Shown: one piece after another, positions 1-8,429 of the stretch | How the letters are laid out: every line of letters begins with the position of its first letter | How positions within the stretch are numbered: the stretch's first letter is position 1 | Program-made: the position numbers and the translations under genes | NCBI GenBank assembly: GCA_041662295.1 | Contig: JBAZSR010000019.1 | Location: 1-29,934 of the forward strand | Length of the DNA stretch: 29,934 nucleotides | Reading direction: 5' to 3' | Source: JACQWX01 sp041662295 | Lineage (GTDB): Bacteria; Elusimicrobiota; Elusimicrobia; UBA1565; UBA9628 | Notes under the pieces: model-generated | What the model saw: the letters and a program-made list of their open reading frames with translations, nothing else | The model's database searches: none | What the model was told of the DNA's origin: nothing

Positions 1-203
1 TCCGCGGTGATTGAGGAGCGGACCGTGCCGGTGAAATCGGAGGCGGTGGAGGCCTCGGCGGTGTAGCCGTCGCAGGCGACCGCGCCGTAGGAGAGGGTGA
101 TGCTGGAGACGAAGATGGCGCTGATCTGGGGATTGACGGGCGGGACTGCGGCAAGGCACAGCCCTGGGAGAAGGACCAGGCCGAGGGAAACCAGTAGCCG
201 CAT
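1..203 (-). CDS. Secreted fibronectin-III-like protein, N-terminal part only
   Basis: An open frame runs leftward from ATG (201-203) off the window edge without a stop, giving 67 residues. The first ~19 residues form a signal peptide (MRLLVSLGLVLLPGLCLA), followed by a Pro-rich junction and a stretch with the alternating hydrophobic/polar pattern of a fibronectin type III strand (ITLSYGAVACDGYTAEAS). The product is probably exported and acts at the surface. A -10 hexamer TACAAT lies 16 bases upstream on the minus strand and no Shine-Dalgarno is visible. The gene diverges from the STT3-like gene. Only the N-terminus can be seen, so the FN3 reading is tentative. Confidence 0.6.
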   Translation of the reverse strand, partial: MRLLVSLGLVLLPGLCLAAVPPVNPQISAIFVSSITLSYGAVACDGYTAEASTASDFTGTVRSSITA

Positions 204-219
204 GAGGGTACCAGATTAG

Positions 220-225
220 ATTGTA
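220..225 (-). promoter_or_regulatory. Candidate -10 box of the secreted FN3-like gene
   Basis: TACAAT on the minus strand, 16 bases before the ATG at 203. No convincing -35 is seen. It fits the recurrent pattern in this window of a -10 box close to the start codon. Confidence 0.4.
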
Positions 226-274
226 CCTTAGGATTGTTGCATTATGATGAAGATTTCGGACGATCTGCCTGAGA

Positions 275-283
275 TGCTACAAT
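275..283 (+). promoter_or_regulatory. Extended -10 promoter of the STT3-like gene
   Basis: TGCTACAAT has both the TG of an extended -10 and a TACAAT hexamer. Only 9 bases separate it from the ATG at 293, so transcription should begin at or within a few bases of the start codon. There is no Shine-Dalgarno. Confidence 0.5.
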
Positions 284-292
284 GCAGGCCGC

Positions 293-3115
293 ATGAGGGC
301 TATTCCCTGGCTGAGGCTGGGCTTCATCTTCCTGCTGGCGTTCGCGGCCCGGTCCCTGCCGGTGCAGCGGGCCTTCCATCGGGGCGACGTCTTCTTCTTC
401 GGCAACGACGCCTGGCATCAGATGCGGCGGCTGGAGTTCGCGGTGAAGAACGGGCTGTCCATCCCTGACCCGGATCCCTACCTCAACTTTCCCGAAGGGG
501 GCCGCAGTCACTGGGGGCCGCTCTTCACGCGGGGCACGGCACTGGCCGCACGTCTGGCAGGAGTGCCTTCGGAGAGCAACCACAGGCTGGAGGTCTTCGC
601 GGCCTGGGTCCCGGTCGTCTTGGGAAGCCTGTGCTGTCTGGCCGCCTACGGGATCGGGTCATTGCTCTCAGGGCCGGCTGTGGGACTCTTGGCAGGGGTC
701 TTCATGGCTGTCCTGCCGGCTCACATCGAGTACTCCATGTTGGGCCACTTCGACCACCATGTCCTGGAGTCTCTGCTCTTCGGCTTTGGGACCTTGTTCC
801 TTCTCTTTGCCAGGAGAGACCCGAAGTCGCTTGCGTGGAGCCTTGCTGCCGGGGCGAGCCTGTGGCTTCTGTTTCTCACAGTGCCCGGCTTGGGCCTGCT
901 CTACGCAGGGATCCTCTGGCTGGTCTGCATGCCCATGGCATGGGAGCGCGGCCGGCTCTGGCCTGCTTTCGCGCTTCCGGCAGTCCTGCTCCTGCCCTCC
1001 GCGTTCTCTTCCCTGTCCGAGCCATCGGCTGGCGTGACGGTCCTGACCGGACTGCCTTCCTGGATCATGCTCGAGCAGTACTCGTTCTTCCATCCGCTGT
1101 TTCTGGCCTTCTGCGCGGCCTCGCTGGGTTTGCTGGCTGACCTAAGGGCTTTTTTTCAAGCGGAGACCAACAGGCCTGACAGGGTCCTGAGGCTTTGCGG
1201 TCTGGCAGTCATTGCAGGAGCCCTGGCCGCGGCCCTGCTCTGGCCGGTCGCTGCAGGGATGGGGAAGTACCTGCTCAAGGGCTCGCCTTGGGTGAAGTAC
1301 ATCGCGGAGTACAGGCCGATCCTCATGCCGTATCCGGACCCTCGGTTCGAGCCGCACTTCGCGTTCCAGATGGCCACCTGGCTCTTCCCTGTCTTTCCCG
1401 TGCTCTGGGTCTGGGTCGCGCTCCGGCGCAAGGACGCTTTCCTCTGGCTGTGGCCGGGAATCCTGTTCTGCCTGGTCATGCTGCAGCTGCGCTACGTCCA
1501 TGTCTTCGCCTACGGCCTGGCCCTGGTCCTGGCCGAGGCGTGGGTCAAGGTCCGAGAGAGCCGGCCGCGGTGGAAGAATGTCGCGGCTGTCGCGGCTGTC
1601 CTGGCGTTCATCCCGAGCGGGCAGTGGCTCTGGGCCCTGTCCAAGGGGAGCAGGTTCCGGTATCTCACGATCTCGGACCAGGACTACGACATGCTGCGGG
1701 CCCTCAGGCAGAACTCGGTCCCGACCTCGGGCTACGACGACCTCTCGGCCAAGCCCGAATACGGGGTGCTGGCGCCCTGGAGCCTTGGACACGCCATCAT
1801 CTACCTGGGCCGCAGGCCGGTCGTGGCGGACCCGTTCGGCCACGGGGTGGAGAAGGAGGCCGCCTACTATACCGCGGTCGAGCCTGAAAAGGCCCTGGCC
1901 GTGCTCAGAGAGAACAAGGCGCGCTTCGTGGTCGGCCATGACACGAGCGACGAGCAGGTCAAGCGCATCTACGGCGATTATCTTTCCCTGCCCAAGGACC
2001 ATCCTCTGATGAAAGGGGAGTGGGATAAGCTCTTCCAGATGAGACTGCTCACCATCCATCCTCCTCCGGGGTCCGAGGGTGTGCCTCCGTTCCATGGCCA
2101 CAGGATCGTGCACCGCTCGGACGACGGCAGGGCGAGCCTCTTCGAGTTCAAGGATCCTGGAGGGGCCTCGCTGAAAGCTCCAGAGAAGAAAGGAGTCGTT
2201 TTAGCGCCAGCCCCGCGGCCGGCCGCACCTTCTCCGAAGGCGCAAGCCGTTGCTCTGCCCACGGACATCAAGACGGTCGCCGCGCTTGCCGGTGAGGAGC
2301 CGATCACCGAGGAGGACCTGGCGGATTCCATGGCCGTTGAATCCTGCTACGGGCCTGACGCGATCTCTTCACGCAGGGCCGGGTTCATTCGCATGCTGGA
2401 AACGGGCTTGATCGAAGCAGTGCTCGCCAGGGAAGGAGGCATCCGGATAGCGGCCAAGGAGTTCGAGGCCGAGGAGCGGAGGGTGGACCTCGAGACCAAG
2501 GCCCCGGACATCCTGGCCTGCATCAAGAAGCGCTTCTCCTTCGAGAAGGGCAGGGGCTTCGGATCCGAGCAGGGCAGGAAGCGCTACTGGCGGGTCTATC
2601 TGCGCAAGCACATGGCCAACTCGCGCTTCCACAAGTTCGTCAATTACAGCCCCAAGGTCCAGAAAGGCGCCTACGGGCTCAGGGACAGACTTCTGCCCAA
2701 GGTCCGGACCAGCGGGCCCTTCCCAGCCATGGCTGTTGAATCCGGCGTGGAATACTCGAGCCATACCTACTCGCTCGAGGAGCCCAAGGGCGAAGGGGGG
2801 ACGGCCGGGCGTGCTTCGGCCATGCCTTGGTCGCCGTTCGAGAAGCTCTTCATCGAAGAGAACCTCAAGGACCTCGCTCCAGGCAAGGCCAAGCCCTCGG
2901 CCATCGATTCAGACGGCGAGGTCCGGTTCGCGCGCCTGCTCTCGGTCCGCCAGGGGACCTACGAGTTCGAACAGCTCCAGATCGCCAAGAAGAACGCGGC
3001 CGAGTACATGCTCTCCCTCTCGAAGTTCGACTGCTCCATCAACGACCCGGACCTCAGGGACTGGATCCGCTCCATCTCCGGCAATCCCCTGCTCGGGGCA
3101 TTGAGACTTCGCTAG
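293..3115 (+). CDS. STT3/PglB-like oligosaccharyltransferase with SurA-like C-terminal domain
   Basis: A 940-residue GT-C membrane protein. STT3-type enzymes move a lipid-linked glycan to asparagine on the outer face of the membrane. Visible: about 11-13 hydrophobic segments in residues 1-450; an acidic motif in the first external loop (GNDAWHQMRRLEF, D39), where STT3/PglB bind metal; the family DHH motif (D154-H156); and PWSLGH (W496-H500) where the family has WWDYG. The WWDYG aspartate is absent, so acceptor recognition may differ. After a Pro/Ala linker (~640-660), residues 662-770 resemble the SurA/PpiC N-terminal chaperone domain (AGEEPITEEDL, then a long helix with LIEAVLAREGGI). Residues 770-940 are unassigned, and no parvulin isomerase domain is recognisable. 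The next gene begins 11 bases after the stop. Confidence 0.75.
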   Translation: MRAIPWLRLGFIFLLAFAARSLPVQRAFHRGDVFFFGNDAWHQMRRLEFAVKNGLSIPDPDPYLNFPEGGRSHWGPLFTRGTALAARLAGVPSESNHRLEVFAAWVPVVLGSLCCLAAYGIGSLLSGPAVGLLAGVFMAVLPAHIEYSMLGHFDHHVLESLLFGFGTLFLLFARRDPKSLAWSLAAGASLWLLFLTVPGLGLLYAGILWLVCMPMAWERGRLWPAFALPAVLLLPSAFSSLSEPSAGVTVLTGLPSWIMLEQYSFFHPLFLAFCAASLGLLADLRAFFQAETNRPDRVLRLCGLAVIAGALAAALLWPVAAGMGKYLLKGSPWVKYIAEYRPILMPYPDPRFEPHFAFQMATWLFPVFPVLWVWVALRRKDAFLWLWPGILFCLVMLQLRYVHVFAYGLALVLAEAWVKVRESRPRWKNVAAVAAVLAFIPSGQWLWALSKGSRFRYLTISDQDYDMLRALRQNSVPTSGYDDLSAKPEYGVLAPWSLGHAIIYLGRRPVVADPFGHGVEKEAAYYTAVEPEKALAVLRENKARFVVGHDTSDEQVKRIYGDYLSLPKDHPLMKGEWDKLFQMRLLTIHPPPGSEGVPPFHGHRIVHRSDDGRASLFEFKDPGGASLKAPEKKGVVLAPAPRPAAPSPKAQAVALPTDIKTVAALAGEEPITEEDLADSMAVESCYGPDAISSRRAGFIRMLETGLIEAVLAREGGIRIAAKEFEAEERRVDLETKAPDILACIKKRFSFEKGRGFGSEQGRKRYWRVYLRKHMANSRFHKFVNYSPKVQKGAYGLRDRLLPKVRTSGPFPAMAVESGVEYSSHTYSLEEPKGEGGTAGRASAMPWSPFEKLFIEENLKDLAPGKAKPSAIDSDGEVRFARLLSVRQGTYEFEQLQIAKKNAAEYMLSLSKFDCSINDPDLRDWIRSISGNPLLGALRLR

Positions 3116-3126
3116 GGCCAGCCAGC

Positions 3127-4839
3127 ATGATATCATCCCGTGGCCTGGCTGCCATCCTCGCCGTGGTCGCGTTCAACGGGCTCTGCGCCGCGGGCATGAA
3201 GTGGCTCGTGGAGCACGACCTCCTGCACCGGCACTGGATACTGCCCTCCCTGGCGGCCCTCCTGGCGTATCAGTGGGCGCTCAGCCGTCTCCGGCCTTGG
3301 CCAGGTCTGCGCGGGACAGCGCTCTCTTTGCTGGCCTTCGTGACCGGGCTCGGCGTGGTCATCTACCCTGGGATACTTAACTGCAACGAGGGTTGCTCCT
3401 TCAGGTCCGGGTGCGCCGCGCTCCTGGCCGGCCTGGTCTTCTGGAACGAGTCGCTCCACGCCGAAGGCCGTTTCTGGAACCGCCTGCGCTGCCAGGTGGC
3501 CGCGGCCGGGGGTCTCCTATGGGGCCTCTACCTCATCCTCTATCACAGGCAGTACACCTATTGGATGCTGGACATCGTATTCTTCATCTTGGCCCTGGGG
3601 CTCTGGCTTGGCCGCAGCCGGGCCGTCTTCCTCATCGCCTCGGTCGGGATCGTGGTCCTGGCAGGATTGCGCAACGCGGGCAACGAGCTTGTGGTGGTGT
3701 TCCTGGACCTGGGGCTGATCACAGCGCTCCTTTGCGGAGGGGGGGACTGGATCGAGGCGCGTCTGTCCCGTGGGGCTGCGGCAAAGACGCCCTCGGAGGC
3801 GGGGGCCACTCTGCGCGTCGTGGTGACCGCGGGCTTGTTCCTCATCCTCGCGGTCTACGCCGCCCAGCCGGCGTGGCTCATGGCCAACCCGGAGAAGCGC
3901 CGCGCCTTGCTCGAATCCCTGGCCCCGGCCTTCCCGATCCAGGACCCGGGCACGCTCTCGCCCCTGGCGTCGCGTTTGAGGGCGCATGTCCAAGCCCTTG
4001 CCGGGACCATCGGGGAGCGTTCCGTATACCTGCCCGCGGCCCAAGGCAAGGCCAGGGACTACATCGCGGCCCGGTTCCGGGACGCGGGCTATCTTCCCGA
4101 GTTCCTTCCTTACACCGGCCGCAGGCCCATGGACTTCCTGCGCTCCGAGCCCTACGTGAACATCGAGGCCCTCCTGAAGGGGCGCGTGGATTCCCAGGGC
4201 ATCTGGGTCGTGGGGGCCCATTACGACACCGCGCCCGGCACTCCTGGCGCGGATGACAACGCCAGCGGCGTGGCTGTCCTGCTCGAGACCGCCCGTCTCC
4301 TGCGGGAGCGTGGCCCGGTGAAGCGCGAGACGCGCTTCGCGGTCTTCGACGCTGAGGAGCCTCCTTCCTTCGCTACCCGGGACATGGGGAGCCTGCGCTA
4401 TGTCGATGGGCTTAAAGACCGCGGGGTGAAGGTCCGGTGCATGGTCAACCTGGAGATGCTCGGCTACTTCAACCCCAAGCCCGGGTCACAGCTCTTCCCG
4501 CCCTTCCTGAAGCTGTTCTTCCCGGACCGCGGAGACTTCGCGGCCCTGGCCGGGAACCTGCGGACTCTGGGCCTGCGCCGCGCTTTCGCTCGGGCCTGGG
4601 CTGAGGGCTCTCCGGTGGCGCTCGAGTCCTCGACCCTGCCCTTCATCTTCTCCACGCTGGCTATCTCGGACCAGCTCAACTTCTGGTACGCGGGCATCCC
4701 TGCCCTCATGCTGACGGACACGGCGTTCTTCCGCAATCCGCACTACCATCAGGCGAGCGACACGCCGGAGAAGCTCGACTACGAGAAGATGGCTGCCCAG
4801 ACCGAGGCCTTGGTCCGCATTCTCGGCTCGGACCTCTGA
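3127..4839 (+). CDS. Membrane-anchored M28-family zinc peptidase
   Basis: 570 residues. The first ~260 form a polytopic membrane domain of about 8-9 segments; the remainder is an M28 aminopeptidase-like domain. The zinc-site residues are all visible: H365 (HYDT), bridging D376 (GADDNASG), the general-base pair E410/E411 (DAEEP), E443 (LEMLGY) and H539 or H541 (HYHQASDT). The enzyme should therefore be active, probably outside the cytoplasm, removing N-terminal residues or acting on a small peptide-like substrate. The open frame extends much further upstream, but ATG 3127 is chosen because the preceding part overlaps the STT3 gene and a hydrophobic helix follows at once. It probably forms an operon with the STT3 gene. 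The next gene is convergent, 4 bases away. Confidence 0.8.
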   Translation: MISSRGLAAILAVVAFNGLCAAGMKWLVEHDLLHRHWILPSLAALLAYQWALSRLRPWPGLRGTALSLLAFVTGLGVVIYPGILNCNEGCSFRSGCAALLAGLVFWNESLHAEGRFWNRLRCQVAAAGGLLWGLYLILYHRQYTYWMLDIVFFILALGLWLGRSRAVFLIASVGIVVLAGLRNAGNELVVVFLDLGLITALLCGGGDWIEARLSRGAAAKTPSEAGATLRVVVTAGLFLILAVYAAQPAWLMANPEKRRALLESLAPAFPIQDPGTLSPLASRLRAHVQALAGTIGERSVYLPAAQGKARDYIAARFRDAGYLPEFLPYTGRRPMDFLRSEPYVNIEALLKGRVDSQGIWVVGAHYDTAPGTPGADDNASGVAVLLETARLLRERGPVKRETRFAVFDAEEPPSFATRDMGSLRYVDGLKDRGVKVRCMVNLEMLGYFNPKPGSQLFPPFLKLFFPDRGDFAALAGNLRTLGLRRAFARAWAEGSPVALESSTLPFIFSTLAISDQLNFWYAGIPALMLTDTAFFRNPHYHQASDTPEKLDYEKMAAQTEALVRILGSDL

Positions 4840-4843
4840 GAGG

Positions 4844-5719
4844 CTACCGACAGACTGCCCAGGCAGCGGGTATCCGGAAGACCCTGACCGCGTTCGAGCA
4901 GAACACGGCGTTCCAATGCTTGGCCGGGATCGCCCTCTTGTAGGCGTCGAGGTAGGCCTTCATGTCGTTGAGGGGCCAGTCCGTGCCGAACATGAACTTC
5001 GAAGGGTCCTCGATCCAGTTGAAGGACCAGCGGATGGGCTTGATCACGTACTCCTCGACGTTCTTGGGGTCGAGCTTGGAGAAGTCCCCGATGAGCAGGG
5101 CCGAGGCCTCGACGTAGACGTTGGGATTCTTGTAGACGATCTCGGTCGCGGTCTCGACCCAGGGGTTGCCGAGGTGGGCGATGACGAAGCGCACGTCGCG
5201 GTTGGCGACCGCGACCTCGTCGATGGCCATGGGGTCGGCGTACTTGATCAGGGCGTCGCGCTCGCTGGTGTCCCCGGTGTGGAAGACCACAGGCACGTCG
5301 AAGCGGGCCGCGAGCCTGTAGACGGGGCCGTAGGCCGTGTCCGAGGCGTAGCGCGGGATGTAGCCGAGGTAGATCTTGACGCAGCCGTAGCGGCCCGAGG
5401 CCAGGCCAGCCTCGATGCGCTCGAGGTCCACGCTCTGGCCCACGCCGGCGCACTGCAGGACGCGGCGCTCCCGCAGGTCCGGGGACTTGTCGTCCTCGTA
5501 GTGCTCCATGCTGACCGAGGCCGTGATGCCCGCGGCCTTGCGCTGCTTGAGGTAGTCCTCCAGCGTGTAGGCGCCTCCGAAGAGGGGAACGGGCTTATGC
5601 CCGAAGCTTGTGTGCGTGTGGCAGTCCACGATTGGGAACGCTTTTGCCGCCGGGGAGGCTAGGGCCGGGAGGCGGGACAGCAGGAGGCCGAGGGCCAGCA
5701 GGGGCGCGGAGCGGTTCAT
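4844..5719 (-). CDS. Exported amidohydrolase (amidohydrolase_2 family)
   Basis: 291 residues with a signal peptide (LLALGLLLSRLPALA), then a TIM-barrel metal hydrolase of the amidohydrolase_2/ACMSD-like group. Metal-site motifs are in order: DCHTH (D32-H36), H147 (FHTGDTS), H182 (AHLGNPW) and D247 (FGTDWP). The substrate cannot be inferred; relatives decarboxylate or hydrolyse small cyclic acids and lactones. It follows the MFS-GNAT gene with a 4-base ATGA overlap and has GGAGG 7 bases before ATG (plus-strand CCTCC 5727-5731), so the two are co-translated. Confidence 0.8.
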   Translation of the reverse strand: MNRSAPLLALGLLLSRLPALASPAAKAFPIVDCHTHTSFGHKPVPLFGGAYTLEDYLKQRKAAGITASVSMEHYEDDKSPDLRERRVLQCAGVGQSVDLERIEAGLASGRYGCVKIYLGYIPRYASDTAYGPVYRLAARFDVPVVFHTGDTSERDALIKYADPMAIDEVAVANRDVRFVIAHLGNPWVETATEIVYKNPNVYVEASALLIGDFSKLDPKNVEEYVIKPIRWSFNWIEDPSKFMFGTDWPLNDMKAYLDAYKRAIPAKHWNAVFCSNAVRVFRIPAAWAVCR

Positions 5720-8211
5720 GGGGCATCCTCCGAGATGCGGGAGACGTCGAATGTCGTGTACATCCAGGTCTCGCCCGTCACGTAGGACGTGTCCTCGACG
5801 CTGGATTTGATCGGCACGAAGCGGGCCATGGACTGGAAGAAGCCCCAGGCCGGCGAGCCCTTCTTGATGTGCGCGAGCATTTCCCCGGAGCCGGAGGCGC
5901 GCACGAAGCGCGCGCCGGCCAGGAAGAGGGCCTTGCCCGCGCCCTTGACCGGCGCGTCAGCGCGGGTGGCGATGTAGGCGGCGTAGAACGGGCCGGGGAG
6001 CACGACCTCGGCGCGCCTGGTGTCGTCGATGTAGCGGTCCGCGATGATCTGGAAGCCCGCCACGCTCCCTCTGTCGTCGAGGGCGAGGAAGACCTCGCTG
6101 TTCGGGTGGGAGATGGAGGTCATGATGTCCGGGTGCCAGCGCTCCCAGGACTTCTCGCGGATGATGCCCTCGATCTCCTTGAGGATGCCGGCCGCGGGCC
6201 TTGAGCGCGACAGCGCGGCCAGGGTCGCGATCCGCGGCGCGGCCTGAGGCTGGACCACGGGCGCGCGGCCCGCGAGCCACCAGGAGGCTGCGGAGAGCGA
6301 GGTCGCCAGGCCTCCCATGACCTGGAAGGCCGCGGCCGCGGGGCGGGCCGCCCCGCCGGCCATGACCGAGAAGTGGTCGAAGAGCCAGCCCAGGGGGAAG
6401 AAGCCGGCGGCCGCGGCCGCGAATCCGATCGCGGCGGCCAGGCCGAGGATCGTGCCGCGCAGACGCTCCGGCGCCTCGAGCTTGATGAGGGTCTCGCTCT
6501 GGACGAGCAGTCCTCCGAAGGCGACGCCGAACGGCACGATGGCGAGCAAAGCCGGCAGCGAGCCAGGCAGGCAGAAGGCCCAGGCGCCCAGAAGGCTTGC
6601 CGCGAAGAAGCCGGCCCAGCGCTGCGTGGAGCGGATGAAGGAGGCGCGGCTGTCAGGTCCTGCGGAGAAGTCCCGGGTCAGCCTCTCGCTGAGCCAGGTG
6701 CCGACGAAGCCGCCCACGCAGAAGAGGCCGGTCATCCAGCCCATCACGCCTGCCGCGGCCTGGGGCGTAGGCGCGGTTGCCAGGCTCCAGGCCGGGCCGA
6801 GCATGAGGTAGATCCAGAGGTTCAGGGCCGTGGCAAGGCCGAAGAGGCCCGCGGCCCAGCGAAGAGCGGGCTTTCCGGCCAGTTCGGAAAGGGCCTCGCG
6901 GACGCTCCCTGTCTTCGACGCCGGGGCAGCGGACGGGGGGCGGACCGCGGCCAGGGCGAGGAGGGCGCCAAGGCCGAGGACGCCGCCGAAGATCGCGAGG
7001 GCAGGGCCGAAGCCCCCGACCGAGATGGTAGACCCGATCAGGAAGGGACCGGCTACGCCCACGATCTCGATGAGGCGCTGTTTCCAGGCGCCGAACCTGT
7101 TGACTCCAGCGATGTCGCTGCCGTGGAGCGCGGTGGCGGAACTGGCTTCCGCGACCCTGTTGGCTCCGGTCAGGAGATAGTCCGCGGCGAACAGGGCGCC
7201 CAGTACGGGCAGGCTGAGCGCGCCCGCGGCGTAGAGGCCTCCCATCACTGCGGCTCCGATGGAGCGGACCAGGAGCCCGGTCACGTAGACCTTCCTGATG
7301 CCGAAGCGGTCCACGGCCGGCCCGCCGAGGACGCTGCCCAGGGCCAGGGCCATGACCGAGCCCGCGCAGAGGACCGCCGTGGAGAGGAAGCTTCCGGAGA
7401 GCGATTGGGAGAGGAAGGGGACCACGAAGGCGCCGGTCTCGAGCCAGAGCTCGGCTGCCGTGACGCTGCCCAGGATGCCGAGGGAGGTCCTGCGGATATT
7501 CCGGGCTTTCTCGGCCAGGGGGGCAGCGGCCGGGGCCGCTGAGGCGAGACTGGAGACGGGCTCCGGAGCCGGGGCGAGGCTCGGAGCGAGGCTCGGAGCG
7601 GATGTTCCCTCGAGCTCCCGGGGCAGGGCCGAGTCCGGCCGGCCGGCTGGTTCGAAGCCGCGGTCCAGAGCGTGCCGCCAGACGAGGTCCTCGAGCGCTG
7701 GTCTTGCAGGCACCACCGAATCCTTGGAGGTCGCGAGGCCTTGGCCTTGCGCCTGATCCTCCTGGCTGAGGGTCGGGCTGAGGGGCGGGCTGATGGGCGA
7801 ATGGAGGGTTCCAAGCTGGAGCCCGGGTTGTGACGCGAGCGGCGCGGGAGCGATGACGGCGCGCTCCATCATCGCGCCTGGCAATGCTGTCAGGCCCGCG
7901 TCAGCGCCGAGCCCGACCGCTTCCGATGCAGGGAGGGTGATGCCGGATGCCTGAGGGAGGATGGCCCCGCTTCGGAGAGGAGTGGTCAGGGGTCCTGTCT
8001 GGAGAGTCAGGGTCTGGGCGAAGCCGGAGGACCCGCGGGCCGGGCCTGTTCCCGCCAGCGGGAGGATGATTGAACTCGTGCCGGTCCCCGCGCCGGGCCC
8101 TGCGCTGCGGACCGCGGAGATCGTGTTCGCGGAAAGAGGCGAGCACTGGAGCAGGAGGGCTGTCGCTGTCAGGACCGCGACAGCGGAGCGGAGACCGCGG
8201 AAGGGTGTCAT
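5716..8211 (-). CDS. MFS transporter-like protein with secretory-type N-terminus and C-terminal GNAT-like domain
   Basis: 831 residues in three parts. Residues 1-~235 start with a signal-like hydrophobic helix (AVAVLTATALLLQCSPLSA) and continue as a long Ala/Pro/Ser-rich low-complexity region. Residues ~237-650 are an MFS fold with about 12 membrane helices and an FGIRKV-type loop after helix 2. Residues ~665-831 look like a GNAT acetyltransferase: an acidic strand region (FLALDDRGSVAGFQI), then VKGAGKALF at the acetyl-CoA loop position. An MFS carrier may couple export to acylation of its cargo, but this is inference and no substrate can be named. A -10 box lies 14 bases before ATG 8211. The amidohydrolase gene overlaps the 3' end. 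Confidence 0.7.
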   Translation of the reverse strand: MTPFRGLRSAVAVLTATALLLQCSPLSANTISAVRSAGPGAGTGTSSIILPLAGTGPARGSSGFAQTLTLQTGPLTTPLRSGAILPQASGITLPASEAVGLGADAGLTALPGAMMERAVIAPAPLASQPGLQLGTLHSPISPPLSPTLSQEDQAQGQGLATSKDSVVPARPALEDLVWRHALDRGFEPAGRPDSALPRELEGTSAPSLAPSLAPAPEPVSSLASAAPAAAPLAEKARNIRRTSLGILGSVTAAELWLETGAFVVPFLSQSLSGSFLSTAVLCAGSVMALALGSVLGGPAVDRFGIRKVYVTGLLVRSIGAAVMGGLYAAGALSLPVLGALFAADYLLTGANRVAEASSATALHGSDIAGVNRFGAWKQRLIEIVGVAGPFLIGSTISVGGFGPALAIFGGVLGLGALLALAAVRPPSAAPASKTGSVREALSELAGKPALRWAAGLFGLATALNLWIYLMLGPAWSLATAPTPQAAAGVMGWMTGLFCVGGFVGTWLSERLTRDFSAGPDSRASFIRSTQRWAGFFAASLLGAWAFCLPGSLPALLAIVPFGVAFGGLLVQSETLIKLEAPERLRGTILGLAAAIGFAAAAAGFFPLGWLFDHFSVMAGGAARPAAAAFQVMGGLATSLSAASWWLAGRAPVVQPQAAPRIATLAALSRSRPAAGILKEIEGIIREKSWERWHPDIMTSISHPNSEVFLALDDRGSVAGFQIIADRYIDDTRRAEVVLPGPFYAAYIATRADAPVKGAGKALFLAGARFVRASGSGEMLAHIKKGSPAWGFFQSMARFVPIKSSVEDTSYVTGETWMYTTFDVSRISEDAP

Positions 8212-8225
8212 TCTTTCAAGAAGGC

Positions 8226-8231
8226 ATTATA
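8226..8231 (-). promoter_or_regulatory. -10 box of the MFS-GNAT operon
   Basis: A perfect TATAAT on the minus strand, 14 bases before the ATG at 8211. No good -35 and no Shine-Dalgarno are seen. Confidence 0.55.
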
Positions 8232-8321
8232 AAGCAAGGCGGAACATGAGAGATGAGTCATTCGACCCAAGGGTCGTTCAACATTGGACCTACCATCGGA
8301 GGGGACTGTTGCGGAGGGCTT

Positions 8322-8381
8322 ATGCGAGGAAGTTATCCCCAAGCATACGGTACCGTATGCTTGGGGATAACTTCCTCGCAT
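8322..8381. repeat. 60-bp perfect palindrome (30-bp arms, no loop)
   Basis: The left arm from 8322 (ATGCGAGGAAGTTATCCCC...) is matched base for base by the right arm ending at 8381; the centre is GGTACC at 8349-8354. The flanks keep partial symmetry (CTT-ATGCG against CTTGCATGCG on the other side). It lies between the 3' end of the Nudix gene and the promoter of the MFS gene. It could be a bidirectional terminator without a U-tract, a cruciform, or a protein-binding site. The 10-mer GCATGCAAGG occurs at 8378-8387 and again at 8398-8407. Confidence 0.9.
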
Positions 8382-8429
8382 GCAAGGGACTATGCAGCAT
8401 GCAAGGAACATCCCGGCAGGCAAGGACTC

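Noticed and set aside
2827..3126. N-terminal extension of the M28 peptidase frame.
   Set aside because: It overlaps the STT3 gene in another frame and is Arg/Pro/Gly-rich shadow sequence. ATG 3127 gives a clean membrane start.
8322..8381. CRISPR or tRNA-like structure at the palindrome.
   Set aside because: There is a single perfect palindrome with no spacer-repeat series and no cloverleaf.
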